The notes beneath the pieces were generated by a model, which was not told the origin of the DNA, did not search any database, and saw nothing but the letters and a program-made list of their open reading frames with translations. A stretch of 64,000 nucleotides of DNA, from assembly GCF_040115645.1 (NCBI RefSeq), contig NC_089567.1, positions 2,480,001 through 2,544,000 of the forward strand. Reading direction: 5' to 3'. The DNA is from Euwallacea fornicatus. Lineage: Eukaryota > Arthropoda > Insecta > Coleoptera > Curculionidae. Below are positions 23,104 through 34,233 of the stretch, one piece after another. Position 1 is the stretch's first letter. The number at the start of each line of letters is the position of its first letter. The translations under genes were made by a program, and so were the position numbers.

Positions 23104-24081
23104 TTAGAAAATTCCGCGTTCGAAAAAGCCTTGATTTTTAGATGTAAAAAATTGATTTGACTCATCTTTAACGGCTTGATCAGAATCGAAATTTTTATCA
23201 TTCAAATGATTTTGAAGAGAACGAAATAAATAATAATCTGATGGCGCCAAGTCAGGACTATATGGTGGATGAGGTATCAGTTCCTGATTTAGTTCCAATA
23301 ATTTTTGACGCATTATTAAAGACGTATGGGGTCTAACGTTATCATGATGGAACAGTACCCCTTTGCGATTGGCAGGTTCAGGACGTTTTTTTTTTATTTC
23401 TTCGTTCAATTCCGATTGCTGACGACAGTAAACATTCGAATCAATAGTTTGGTTTCTCGGAAGCAGTTCCAAATAAAGAATACCTTGGTAATCCCACCAC
23501 ACAGATAGCAAAATCTTCTTTTGATGAATATTGGCTTTGGATGTCGATTGCGCAGGTTTATCTTTTTTGGTCCATGATCGTTTTCGGACTACGTTATCGT
23601 ACACAATCCATTTTTCATCACCCGTTATGACTCTTCTTAGAAGTGGGTCGTTTTGGTTAGGATTCAGCAAAGAATCTCGTATGTTAATGCGATGGATGAG
23701 GTGAATTTTCTTCAATTCGTGAGGAACCCAAACGTCAAATTTGCTAACGTACCCAAGCTTTTTTAAATGCAGAGAAACGGTTGAATTTGATATGTTCACC
23801 TTTTCTGCTATCTCTCGAGTTGTCATACTCCGATTAGCTTCGATTAAGGCCTTTATTTGATCGTTATCAATGGCGATTGGGCGTCCAGTGTGTGGTGCAT
23901 CTTGGACGTTAAAATTTCCGGAACGAAAGCGAGAAAACCAACGCTGGCGCTGGCGTTCGGTAAGGCAAGTCTCACCATAAACTTCACACAATTTCTTCTG
24001 AGCTTGTACTGCATTTTTGCCCTTTCGAAAGTGAAATAATAGAATGTGTCGATGACGCTCACTTCGATCGTCCATCTTCAA
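23104..24081 (-). pseudogene. Mariner A transposase, truncated by stop and insertion
   Basis: 325 residues open. HTH regions at the N-terminus (start MKMDDRSE or MDDRSE), a TGRPIAID hook, linker VWVPHELKK, catalytic blocks ITGDEKWIVYD, FHHDNVRPHT and YSPDLAPSDYYLF (34 residues between second and third D). A TAA at 23104-23106 stands where relatives continue (GIF, then LAEKWRKLI). The last codons lie on the far side of element B near 21780. All catalytic residues are present, but about 20 C-terminal residues are lost. Confidence 0.93.
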
Positions 24082-24251
24082 CTTTAATTTTAAACAACTT
24101 CTTGTTTACTGATCACGTTCAATTTTCGATCGAGAAAAGTCTAAAACATAACCTTTAAAATGGCATACAAGCGACAAGATCACTATTACTCGACGTGTAT
24201 AAATTAAGCCATCTATGAGAATAAAACGACATTAATTATCGAACAACCCAA

Positions 24252-24746
24252 TGCACTATTAAATTAATCTCTTAAATAAAGGCACGATACTAAAGAATTT
24301 ACCGAAATAAAAATATTTGTTATCTTTACGCGGTTCGCATTTAATGAAACAATAGCAGATTTACCCGGCTTTCTGATGAATTTAAGCTTCTTCCTTATTC
24401 GACCCGTTGAAAGCAGTTTAGCAAAAATACGTTTAGGATTGTGCTCCCTGTTTGCACATTTTTTACGTCGCATGAATAGATCCAATCCGAAAGCGGCGCT
24501 TAAAGCTAGAGCGGATTAATCACTGTCGTTTGATGTATAATCAAAAGAACTCTTCTTTTAACACTCTTTTTCTCTTCCGCGCTTTTGAAGCATGAGAGAT
24601 CGGTAAAATGCAATTAGAATCGTAACTCGATTATGAGACGAAAACGAAGAGAATGGCGGAATATTTGATTAATTAAAATCAAAAAGCGAAGTTCGTGGTG
24701 GATAATTTATAGTTGTGCTACTCAAATTAATGATATTCGCACTTAC
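24252..24746. other. Intron 6 sequence, no feature seen
   Basis: Sequence between mariner A and the donor of exon 24747-24887. No coding match or repeat. Confidence 0.45.
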
Positions 24747-24887
24747 CTGCAACATGAGCGCATGAGGTGTGTGGACGAAATAGGATAAATTGCCTTTGGG
24801 GGCAGATTGCAAACATAACTGGGTATCGGTTGCTACTGGATTGTACATAAATACGATGGCACTGGAAAGTTTTCCGTCGTACAAAAC
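24747..24887 (-). CDS. Nbea: Neurobeachin exon (sixth seen)
   Basis: Acceptor CACATTTTAG ends at 24888; donor GTAAGT follows 24747. 141 nt, phase 0 at both ends. Reads VLYDGKLSSAIVFMYNP, then TDTQLCLQSAPKGN and FVHTPHALMLQ. It is the family segment linking the ConA-like domain to the armadillo/DUF4704 region. Confidence 0.97.
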
Positions 24888-25129
24888 CTAAAATGTGGTA
24901 AAATGCGCAACATAATATTTGATACTTACAAATTCCGCACATGCACAATACATATTGCCACGAATAAGAAAATTTTGAAACAGTATACCGGAAAATTCCA
25001 TATGAGGATTACAAAATCCTGCCTGTTTCTTGAATGAGAAAATAAGCGATTTAGCTAATCTTGCTTTGAGGAATATTCCTATAAAGACTATACAATTTCC
25101 ACCAGTAATCCAGAAAGCATTTTAGCGTA

Positions 25130-25395
25130 ATTCAGAGAGCGTCAAATGTATATCACTTTTTGTTACCATTTGCACTGATATGAGAGTGAGATGACTCGGA
25201 ATTTCATCCCAAACTGCATCATTTTCAATTGTAATTCGGAATGCGTTAAAAGTAATTATGGTTTGTCAAGTGTAATTCAGTGTAAACAATCGTAGATTAG
25301 TCAATCATGATTTAGAAAGTGTCAAGTGTAATTCAGGTTTGTCGAATGTAATTAAGAATGCGTCAATTGGATTGGAACGTTCAGTTGTAATTGAG
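25130..25395. repeat. Degenerate minisatellite, about 20-bp unit
   Basis: Repeated, diverged copies of GTAATTCAGAATGCGTCAA with spacings near 20 bp (clearest from 25225 to 25375). Unit count and length are irregular. In intron 5. Confidence 0.65.
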
Positions 25396-25772
25396 CAACA
25401 TCAAATGATTCATATGGTTACATTCACAAACGTGAATTAACCCGCCTGATGTTAAGTGTTGTAGATACGAGGCAAAGTCAAATGAACACCTTAAAAGACC
25501 CTTCTTCCCCCGCAAAAAAAACACGGGAATTACATGATATAAATTCGGGAAAATGTGGTGTGTCGCAATAAGACGAAAACACCCCCATATTTTTGTTATT
25601 TGAAGGAATAGAGATTTGAACTTTTCCAGAGACATACAGATTGATGAGCTATATTATAACTCAGCCTAGTACAAGTACACGAACAGGGTCAGTTCTCGAT
25701 AGTTTGTCCCGCGTTAGAGGTATCGAAAAAATTATTAGAGAAAGTTGTCAGAATATTATATATATTTATATA

Positions 25773-26396
25773 CAGGGTGAGTCGGGAGGATCGTGCCAAA
25801 CTTCAGGAGCGTGTTGTACATGAAAAATAAATGTAAAAAAACTCAAATGTTGTTATCCGATTTTCGTTTGTTTACAAGTTATACCATAAATAAAATTAAA
25901 ACATAAAATTTAAAAAATTTATACATTTCATAAGAAATTCCATAAATTAACGTTTGGATATCATAGTAAATGTTCAAAAATATTGCCATTAACTTCTAAA
26001 CATTTTCGGCTTCGTCTATGAAGAGCATTCGTTGCGCACCTGATTGTCTCATGTCTTTCTTTAATAGCAGCTGCAGCATTTCTAATGCGTTGAATTAGTG
26101 CATCTTGAGTGTCCACTTTTACTCTGTACACTTCAGTTTTAAACGAACCCCACAAACAATAGTCTAGTGGTGTCAGGTCTGGAGACCTTGGAGGCCAACT
26201 AATAGGGCCACCACAACCAATCCAACGTCCAGGAAACGTTTCGTCTAAATGTTGCTTAACCTTTATGTTTTAATTTTATTTATGCTATAACTTGTAAACA
26301 AACGAAAATCGGATAACAACATTTGAGTTTTTTTACATTTATTTTTCATGTACAACACGCTCCTGAAGTTTGGCACGATCCTCCCGACTCACCCTC
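25773..26396 (-). mobile_element. Deletion derivative of the DD41D mariner
   Basis: 624 bp between TA dinucleotides. It keeps the C-terminal part of the transposase seen intact at 45022-46050, on the minus strand (25966 to about 26260: FPGRWIGCGGPISWPPRSPD through NGNIFEHLL). Both arms (25773-25908, 26261-26396) match the 3-prime arm of the full-length element, not its shorter 5-prime arm. Non-autonomous. Confidence 0.95.
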
Positions 26397-26404
26397 TATA
26401 TATA

Positions 26405-27060
26405 AACAATCTTTATTTCCTCAAAAATAGGCTATCGACCTGTTAGGTCTTTCTGCCTGTGATACAATGGTAATCTTTTGGTGACTAAATACTGTCACAT
26501 TATATCTGAAAGTGCTCCCAAAGGGTGCTCGAAGGGAAAAGGAGGCGGGATTGTCTTGTCTGTCTTGTTAAGCACAGTGGGCTCAGTATAGTTGAGTTGT
26601 TGGTGTTCTTTTTCCATCTGTTCTGTAGTTGTCGTAGTCTTTCTGTTATTCTTATCATGTTTGTGCGTTCATACAGTAATTGGTTGGGTGGGTTGTGTAA
26701 CGGGTTTTCGGGGTGTCTTAGTTTTGTGATTAGTCTTAGCGCAATCTGTTCTGTAGTCTGCATGTGTTTGCTTGTTTTTTCTGTTGCATTTGCCCTCAGT
26801 ACGTGCCCGTAGGCCAATAGTGGTCTGCATATGGTTTTGTATATTTTTATGGCGTTTTCCATACTAATCCCTTTGTCTTTGCATGTCAGTGTTCGGAAGT
26901 GTTTTGCCCTTTTTATGATTTCTACTCGAATATTTCGTACGTGTTTCGTAAATTTTAGTTTATTGTCTATTGTTATTCCCAAATACTTCACGTCATTCCT
27001 TGGTTTAGTCGTGTGTCCGCCAGTCATTATTGTTGGTGAGCTGTCTTTGATGTGGTGATC
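26405..27060 (-). pseudogene. LINE (jockey-like) reverse transcriptase C-terminal fragment
   Basis: Minus strand reads NDVKYLGITIDNKLKFTKHV, AIKIYKTICRPLLAYGHVL, EQIALRLITKLRHPENPL, the C-terminal region of non-LTR retrotransposon ORF2 proteins of the jockey type. It ends near 26500; a short 3-prime tail with AATAAA runs to about 26405. It is 5-prime truncated, as is usual for LINE insertions. Confidence 0.88.
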
Positions 27061-27774
27061 AGAATATTACTTTAACTCCATATACCGATTTTCATTACAA
27101 AATTCGATTAAACATTTTTTTTAACGTTTTAGTTATAATAATTTTAATATCACTGAAAGTTTCATTGAAAAGAACATTGAGAGCGGCTGCTCTTCTATGA
27201 GGAATGGAAACGCGTTGGGAATGTTTCAGATTAAACTCCGCAGCAACTTTCCTGCTACTAAGAGCATGATAACCAAACAACCGGATTATTTATATTTTTT
27301 CTCTTAAAGTCAATGGCGTTTTAATGCTGTGGTCACTAACTAGCACTTAACGCAACATACTCATTGTTTAATCCAACTGATATTTAACACTTGTGTGGTA
27401 TTATTATTATATTTACCATGGCTCTATTATTATTAAATTAAAAAGTAAATTTGGAATAATTTGGTATGAGACCAAGACGATCAAAAAAATTACAAAAGCG
27501 AATTTTGTCTTAAAACTCGGTACATAGAGTTAAGATAACATTTGGAGCATCTTTTCCTAATCATTTTTTTCGATATCTCTAACGTGAAGGAAAATATCAA
27601 AAATTAACCTTGTTCATGAATTTGTTGTAGACTGAATTTACTGTTCAGATATCAGACGAACATGTTAAAAAATGTGACTCATCAAACTGTATAAATATGG
27701 ACAAATTAAAATCTGTATTATCTTCAAATAGCATAAATATGGGGGTGTGTTCATCTTAAATGCGACACACTGTA

Positions 27775-28977
27775 TTATTTTTGAGGCGCAAAAGGGCTAG
27801 AAATAATCAAGACGTAGAAACAAATTAAACTGTTGACAAAGTGACTGTTTCAAAATGGCGACTTCACTAGAGCATTGCACTAAGGAGGAAATGTGTTTTT
27901 TTATTCGTTTTTTGCGAAGTGAAGACCTATTAATGTTTACCGTAGAATGAAGTTGCAGGATGCAAATTCATATTCATCGTTGCAGCAAGTCCATGAATGG
28001 AGCGACAAATTGACTTGCGTAGCCGTTTCTTTCAGATCTAGTCAAACAGATCGTGTTGTCTAACTTGACTCCATTTTAGCAGTTAAAGTGTTAGACAAAG
28101 AAAATCATCGTGTTATTTTTAATGAAATAGTTGAAATTTCAAACATGTGCCTTATTTCGGTACACCACATTATGCACGACGTTCTTCAGTTCCATAAGGT
28201 ATCAGCGAGATGGGTGCCGAAGCAATTGACTCCAGAATTGAAACAACAAAATGTTGATGCTTTTGAGGGATTCTTGTGTCAGTATGAAACGGAAGGAAAT
28301 GCTTTTCTTATAAGGGTTGTTACTGGAGATGAGTCCTGAGTGCACTATCATCAACCTGAAGCCAAATTCTCAAGAAAAGAATGGCTTAGTGCTTCTTCAC
28401 CAAAACCGAAAATATTGCGCACCCAACTCTCGGCAAGAAAGATTATGTTGACCCTGTTTTGGGATGCTAAAGGGGTAATTTTAGAAGACTACATGTCTTC
28501 TGGAGATACCATTACTAGTGTTACTCAGTACTTCTGAAAAACCGACTCAAACCTGCTATCAGAACAAAAACCGAGGATATCTGACTAATGGTATCTTTTG
28601 CAACATGATAATGCAGGATCACATACTTCCCGCAGCCACTCAAAATTTGAAAGTTGAATATCTACCACATCCTGTATATTCATCTAACCTCGCACCCAGC
28701 GATTATCATGTATTTGGTTGCCTTAAAGAAGCTTCAGGTCTTTAGGTGGGAAGAAATTTCAAACTAATGATGAAGTAATTCCGGTGGTTAATGAGTTGCT
28801 GTGCACACTATCAAAAGATTTTTTGGCTTTGGGTATTCGAGCTATTCCAGAACGATGAGGAAGCTGTACTGAACACAATTGGAGGACTACATTGAAAATT
28901 TAGATATTCATTTTTGACATTGTTTCAGTAAATTAAGTTTAATATCGTTTTTGAGGTTTTCATTTAACTCTCTCTCG
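27775..28977 (+). mobile_element. Mariner relic, left end missing (copy 2)
   Basis: Homologous throughout to 16350-17564. Right end is the inverse of TACGAGAGAGAGTTAAATG. The left side starts only 2-3 bp after the end of the LTIR element at 27772. Confidence 0.86.
27855..28915 (+). pseudogene. Mariner DD34D transposase remnant (copy 2)
   Basis: Start MATSLEHCTKEE; IFNEIVEISNMCLISVHHIM; ARWVPKQLTPELKQ; LIRVVTGDES followed by a stop at 28337; LTLFWDAKGVILEDYM; second D block shifted (NMIMQDHIL); YSSNLAPSDYHVFG. Several frameshifts and stops. Confidence 0.87.
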
Positions 28978-30460
28978 TATCTTAATTGATGTCATAGAAG
29001 AGAGCTTAGTGATCACGGTCTAAACAGAAGAAAGATAAAAACCACACTCGCTTGAACGTTTTAGACTATCACCATTTTGAAATCGTACGTACCATTCTTT
29101 TGTGCGAAATCTGTTTTAGTTTATTAAGTTAGAAGTAAATTTAATTTTGAATAAAAATAAAAATACTAAAAGCTCATTTAAAGAAAGGAACAAGTGGCAG
29201 GATTTTGTAAGTATACCTTTCAGCTACCCTGTATAATTAGATAAATTAAACTGAAAGAAAGCTCAAGCACTGAAATTTAAATAACGTCATTTAATCATGC
29301 GCACAACAAAAGAAATACCATAAGATAATTTGATATCGTAATATTCTTCATGCAGATTGAGGATTTGACTAATCAAAATATCCAAAGGTTTGAATGAACT
29401 ACTTACTTTAAAGTAACCTTGATCGGCGAAAAATTTTAATACGAGGCTTAAACGAATCCTTTTCAAAATTTTGAAACTGCCGAAAAATAGGTACATATTT
29501 TGAAATTTTCGTTAAAATTTCGAAATTTCTGTACTGTTGTTTTTCGTTTCAAGTTTCAAAAGTCTTAAAAATGCTAGCTGAGGGTCTTTCGTATTGAGTT
29601 GTTTTCGAAATCGCCAAAATCATTATCAAAGTGGGTTCGTACTCTCCTTGATATTCTAAATAAAGCAATTTAACTTTGAAATGTATTCAGAATTGACAAT
29701 ATTCGGGGTGGAAACAAACTCTCAACATAAATTCTTTTTGTATCTATAGAGTGGAATAGAGTTCTGCTGTTATTTTTAAAGGTTAAACTGTTTGCTAATT
29801 AATGGTAAGGACAAAGTCAATTTTAAAGGCATTTTTCCTCTACATATCTGCATCGTTCATGCTTTCATTACTGAAAAAAACTGTGTTTGAAAATACTTAT
29901 TAAAAATAAAAAAAGGGGGAATGTATATTCGTAATGATTTAATACTTTTACGTCTTCCTCACTGAAGCGGTCCAACGGTAGTCAAAACAAGGATTTAATA
30001 AAACTGGCAGCCTAGAATATTGAAGAACAACAAGCTTAGTGGAAATTTTTTAAGAAATTAAATTAAACTACATCCGGAAAAATATTATATGAAAAAGTAA
30101 TATTCCATATTGAGCACAAATGAGAATTTCAAATTAATCCTGAAATATTTTTAATTAAAAACTCGAAGCTCTCGCAAAAACGAGATTTGCCAGAACATTC
30201 ATGTTTTAATATCGATATTTACCGGGTAGCTATAATATGAAAAATGCAGGCAACTGTCTCTCTGAGTTCTGAATTAATAAAGAGAGTAAATTTTTGTTCA
30301 TAAAGGTATTTTCACACAACTGTACTTTTATGTTTTTGATGCCAGTTTTTGAAAGAGTTGGAACCGAATTAAATCAACTTAAAAAAAAAATTAAACATGA
30401 ACAAGCCGATATACACTCTAAAATATATACTTAAAAATATTGGAAAAAAAAAATGCTTAC
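28978..30460. other. Intron 5 sequence
   Basis: AT-rich; a solo inverted CAGGGTA end lies at 29223-29232 with no partner. Otherwise nothing recognisable on either strand. Confidence 0.45.
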
Positions 30461-30526
30461 TATTCGTGCATCTGCCTGGGTAACAATAACCATGCTTTGT
30501 GAATTATCCTCATTACTATCACTCAC

Positions 30527-30583
30527 CCTTCTGTGATTGTCTGGTAGATTTATGTTGCACTCATTATCGAAACGAAATTGACT
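30527..30583 (-). CDS. Nbea: Neurobeachin exon (fifth seen), 57 nt, with alternative donor
   Basis: Acceptor GTGTTTCAG ends at 30584; donor GTGAGT follows 30527. Reads SQFRFDNECNINLPDNHRR, then directly VLYDGKL of exon 24747-24887, as in the family. The frame stays open past this donor for 22 more codons, to a second good donor, GTAAGC, after 30461. Both donors keep phase 0, so a longer form (30461-30583) is possible. Confidence 0.93.
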
Positions 30584-30839
30584 CTGAAACACATCAAACC
30601 GACATCAGCTCGTTCAGAGCCGAATCCCTAATATAAATAAGTTATGTAATGAAATTCCGATATCAAACCTTCGCTTATTTGATGGATCCAAAATTTCAAT
30701 AACCCTCTCTACTAAATCAAACAACCCAAAGACCAACAGTGTTTCGGAGTATGTTCCTGATTTAATGCTCACCACTGGGTCCTCAAATTTTTTTATGGAG
30801 GTTTTGAGATTAAAACAGTTTTAGAGAATTTCGTGTTCA

Positions 30840-31483
30840 AATGAAATATTTTTTTAAAAGTGCGGTTACAGCACTTTTTTCTCGTGATAATTTGGTTTTA
30901 GCTAAAATGTTTATGCCATTTTGTAGCATCCAAAATAATTCTTTACATTCTCAACGATTTTTTCAAAATTATTGCTTTTTTGATTTTAAAGTACGACTTA
31001 AACTAATACAAAAAAATTATGTTGGTACATGTCAACAAGTAGAAAAAATGGGAATTTAAGTTATTTAATTGAATTTCTCGAAAACCGTTGCTCCTAGCGA
31101 CACCAATAAGGTATAACTTTTTTAACTGGAAAAGGTAGGGGAACAAATTTTATGAGGACAAAATGACATACGCCGTGGGAGAAAAAAAATTTAAATGGCT
31201 TAAATGACTCCTAATTGTCGATTGTGGCACCCTCTAGAAGATACACCGAAATCGTCGATAAATTTGAATTGATCATCTCCAAAAACCCCTATATAAGAAA
31301 TTTCGTGAAATTAGCCCGAACTGTTCCAGAGATATTAAAGAAAATTTGATTTAATTTTTCAACTTTGGCACCCTGTATCTCAGTTATTTTCAACTTTTGG
31401 CATAACATGAATTTAGCTATATTGCGTTATTTTTATGACATAAATCCATCGTTGGTCTGTCCCATTACTTAAGACTCACCCTC
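30840..31483. mobile_element. Half LTIR MITE (right arm only), probable
   Basis: The segment contains three inverted CAGGGTG-like motifs in a row (GGCACCCTC near 31230, GGCACCCTGTATCTC near 31370, GACTCACCCTC at its end) as in the right arms of other elements here. No matching left arm is found; the left edge is a guess. It ends two bases from the next element. Confidence 0.5.
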
Positions 31484-31487
31484 TATA

Positions 31488-33433
31488 CAGGATGCGCCAA
31501 CTAAGCGAAATAGAACTGTTTTCCCGGCCCATGAAGAAGTTATGCAAATATACTCGGACACGTCAATTCTAGCATGGAGGGGGAAAGCTTTTTATTAGAA
31601 ATTGACGGTTATTTCCTTCGCTCTCTACGCAGGGGAAGAACCACCCCTAGAATTTTAAATGGTCAAAGGGATCAAGTGATACATCGAATTAAAGGTTTTT
31701 TAAGTGGCTTCATGGTGATACGCAAAGTTCACGCTTAGAAACAAACATTGACAAGTAAAGAGTTTATTCTTGTATGAAAACTAATGTGATACATAAAGGG
31801 TCAAAAACATTTAAATTAATTATTCAAAACGCTGTCCGTTAACTTTATGGCAGTGAAACTAGTTTGCTTTGATATGCTGTCGGACCTTCCGGAGTATTTC
31901 GGAGTTCATTTGGTGGCATTCATAGACAATGAGTTCTCGCAATACTTCCAACACACCTGGAGGAGTGGATCAAATTTTGGTCCTGAGACAACAACAATAA
32001 CAACAGTTTAATGTTTTTGCTCTAACACTGGTATGAAGAAAAAATGATCGGTACGGTTCTGTTCGTAAGTATATAGAAGAGATATTTTTGTATGTTAGTT
32101 TGGCGTGCTAATTTATTATTAAAATTGTTTTCTTTGATTGCAGAGAAGACTGAGATGATTGGATTGTTTTTTGTAAATAGAAAATGTGGAGACCAAACAG
32201 CTAATCTGTTTAACCAACGTCAGGGGGACAAGCATATGAGCCGAAAGTATGCATTGGAAGTAGTAGCGAAGTTTAGAGAAACTAGTACGGTTGTTAATAA
32301 AGAAAAACATGTGCACCCTCGCTTTGAAATGAAGCTGTGGAGGTGGAGGTTTTAGGACAAACTGCTTAAGATCCAACATTTAGTACCAGAAAATTGTCGA
32401 TTCCCACTGGAATAAGTGCAACTAACATCCAGAGAGTCTTAATAACACATAAATTTTCCTTCTACAAAATTGAACTTGTACAAGAATTAAATGAGGAATA
32501 ATTTGGCCCGTCCCTTACAATTTTGTGGACTCACGAGCCAAAGAGCAACTAAAAATAAAAATTTCCTTTTCAACATCTGTTTTTCGGAAGAAACAGGTTT
32601 TGCAAGCATGAAGGGCACACCGGAGACCTTCAAAAACTAAACGTTTGGGCGAGTATTTTTGCGGATCACATTACCAGATCATTTTTGTATCTACAGTTGT
32701 TGTTGGGCGTCTTATCCCCAGAGGGGGCTTATCCCCAGTTCATAGATCTTGCTCAAAATTATTGCGACAATCATTTCCCATCTCAACAAGATGGTGCATC
32801 ACCGCACTACTCATTACCGGCTCGGCAATTTAGAATGAAAATTTCTCTCGTCATTGGATAGGCAGAAGGGTTGCAATTCAATGGCCCACTAAATTTCCAG
32901 ACTTGACCCCATTAGATTTTTTTTTATGGAATTGTCTTAAATTAAAAGTTTATGCCACTCCTTCAGATACCTTGAAAGTACCGCGAGAATGCGTTGTCAA
33001 CGAATGCCGCCAAATAGGTCCCGAAATACTCCAGAAGGTGCGGGAGAGTTTCGAAGTAAACTTGTTTCAATGGGAGGAAACTGACGGACAACGTTTTGAA
33101 TAAATGACTTAAACGTTTTTGTGTTTTATGCATTATAGCAATGTTCATACAGAAATAAATAATTTATTATTTAACGGTTGTTGCAAAGTACGAAGTGTTG
33201 GTATCACCATAGAGCCCTTCAAAAAACCTCTAATTTTATGTATCATTCGACCCCTTTTGCTATTCAAAATTGTAATGGTGGTTTTTCCCCTGCCTAGGGA
33301 GTGAAGGAAATCACCTTAAGTATCTAATTACAAACCTTCCCTCTGAATATGAAAGTTGACATGTCCGAGCATTTTTGCATAACTTCTTAATCAACCGAAA
33401 AAACAGCTGTTTCGTTTTACTTTACGCACCGTG
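31488..33433 (+). mobile_element. DD41D mariner with about 270-bp inverted arms
   Basis: 1946 bp between TA dinucleotides. Ends CAGGATGCGCCAACTAAGCG and the diverged inverse of CACGGTGCGTAAAGTAAAACG. Arms match for about 270 bp, including AAGAAGTTATGCAAA and GTGATTTCCTTC-like stretches. The centre holds a decayed transposase. It shows that DD41D elements themselves can carry long arms. Confidence 0.9.
32140..33103 (+). pseudogene. DD41D transposase, decayed
   Basis: N-terminus AEKTEMIGLFFVNRKCG and MSRKYALEVVAKFRETSTVV (helix-turn-helix); GISATNIQRVL-like piece near 32410; QKLNVW-type block near 32640; SQQDGASPHYSL (second D) near 32790; WPTKFPDLTPLDFFLWN (third D) near 32890; C-terminus QWEETDGQRFE. 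About 41 residues separate second and third D allowing for a frameshift. First catalytic block is damaged. Confidence 0.88.
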
Positions 33434-33491
33434 TATATTTTAATTAAAAAAAAAAACTTACATATTTAAAGTAGTTTATAATATTTATTAC

Positions 33492-33638
33492 CTTGTAACC
33501 TGGACCTAACCTATGCATAGCACAGATTTGGTGAGTGGTCAATGCTTCACTGAAGAGGTAAATGGCGGACATTTGGCCACAGAATATTCGTTCCTCGTCC
33601 AGTTCTGGCGTGGCTCCGATGTAACATTTGTCGAATGG
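33492..33638 (-). CDS. Nbea: Neurobeachin exon (fourth seen), ConA-like domain
   Basis: Acceptor TTATTCCACAG ends at 33639; donor GTAATA follows 33492 (weaker than the others). 147 nt, phase 0 both sides. Reads PFDKCYIGATPELDEER, FCGQMSAIYLFSEAL, then MHRLGPGYK. These are family hallmarks of the end of the ConA-like domain. The exon starts 58 bp from the DD41D element end. Confidence 0.97.
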
Positions 33639-34233
33639 CTGTGGAATAATTGATACGAATTTTTAACGCATGAGAAGTTCTAACGCAGGAAGTTCAGTTA
33701 GTTACGTTTGAATGTGAAATTCAGCTGGTGCTTGCGTATGGAATTAATAGGCTATGGTAGTGCAGCTGAGACTTGACCTAGCAATAGTTTGCCATTATAA
33801 TTGCGCGATAGTACACAGTAAGCAGCACTGATTTTGGATAAATTTGTGTCTTGTTTTATAGAGTGATTTATTAACACTGAGGAATTCGAAAACTGGAGAT
33901 AGTACATGTCAAATTGCGGCCATTAGCGCAAACTTTCGATAACCTGTACTACGAAACACCTATCATTCAGATGAGGCACGTTTGCGCCAATGGTTGCCAT
34001 TTGAAGTGAAATACTGCCAGTTGTCGGATTTCCCGTCGTTGATCAATCACTTTTGTGCGTCTTCAAGATAAGGAATACTGCATGAGATAAATGTGTCTCT
34101 TCACTCATTTCCAACAATTATTAAACGAGCAAGAAAAAGCAAATTATTTATGAAATTTATTGCTTGTTCTTCAGGGTTATTTATACAAGTTTTTACAACC
34201 GAAAAACTAATTTAGTGTGAAGTCGACTACATA
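33639..34233. other. Intron 3 sequence, no feature seen
   Basis: No coding match, no paired inverted repeat. Confidence 0.45.

Larger units (their letters stand above)
21691..24251 (-). mobile_element. Mariner element A, split by a second mariner
   Basis: Ends TTGGGTTGTTCGATAATTA and inverse; TA before 21691, TG after 24251. Subtracting the inner element (21781-23059) leaves about 1.28 kb, normal for mariner. Transposase on the minus strand, in the same direction as the host gene. Confidence 0.94.
25554..27772. mobile_element. LTIR element (CAGTGTGTCGC ends) with two insertions
   Basis: Right end is TA|CAGTGTGTCGCATTTAAGA inverted (27772); the left arm near 25554-25660 reads TGTGTCGCAATAAGACGAA and ACACCCCCATATTT, matching the right arm (about 27665-27772) inverted for about 105 bp. 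The left terminal bases have diverged, so that edge is approximate. Inside are the DD41D derivative 25773-26396 and the LINE fragment 26405-27060. Confidence 0.8.

Noticed and set aside
27095..27280. Minus-strand open stretch MFGYHALSSRKVAAEFNLKH
   Set aside because: Reminiscent of a helix-turn-helix but too short and without partner motifs; inside the 25554-27772 element and left uncalled.
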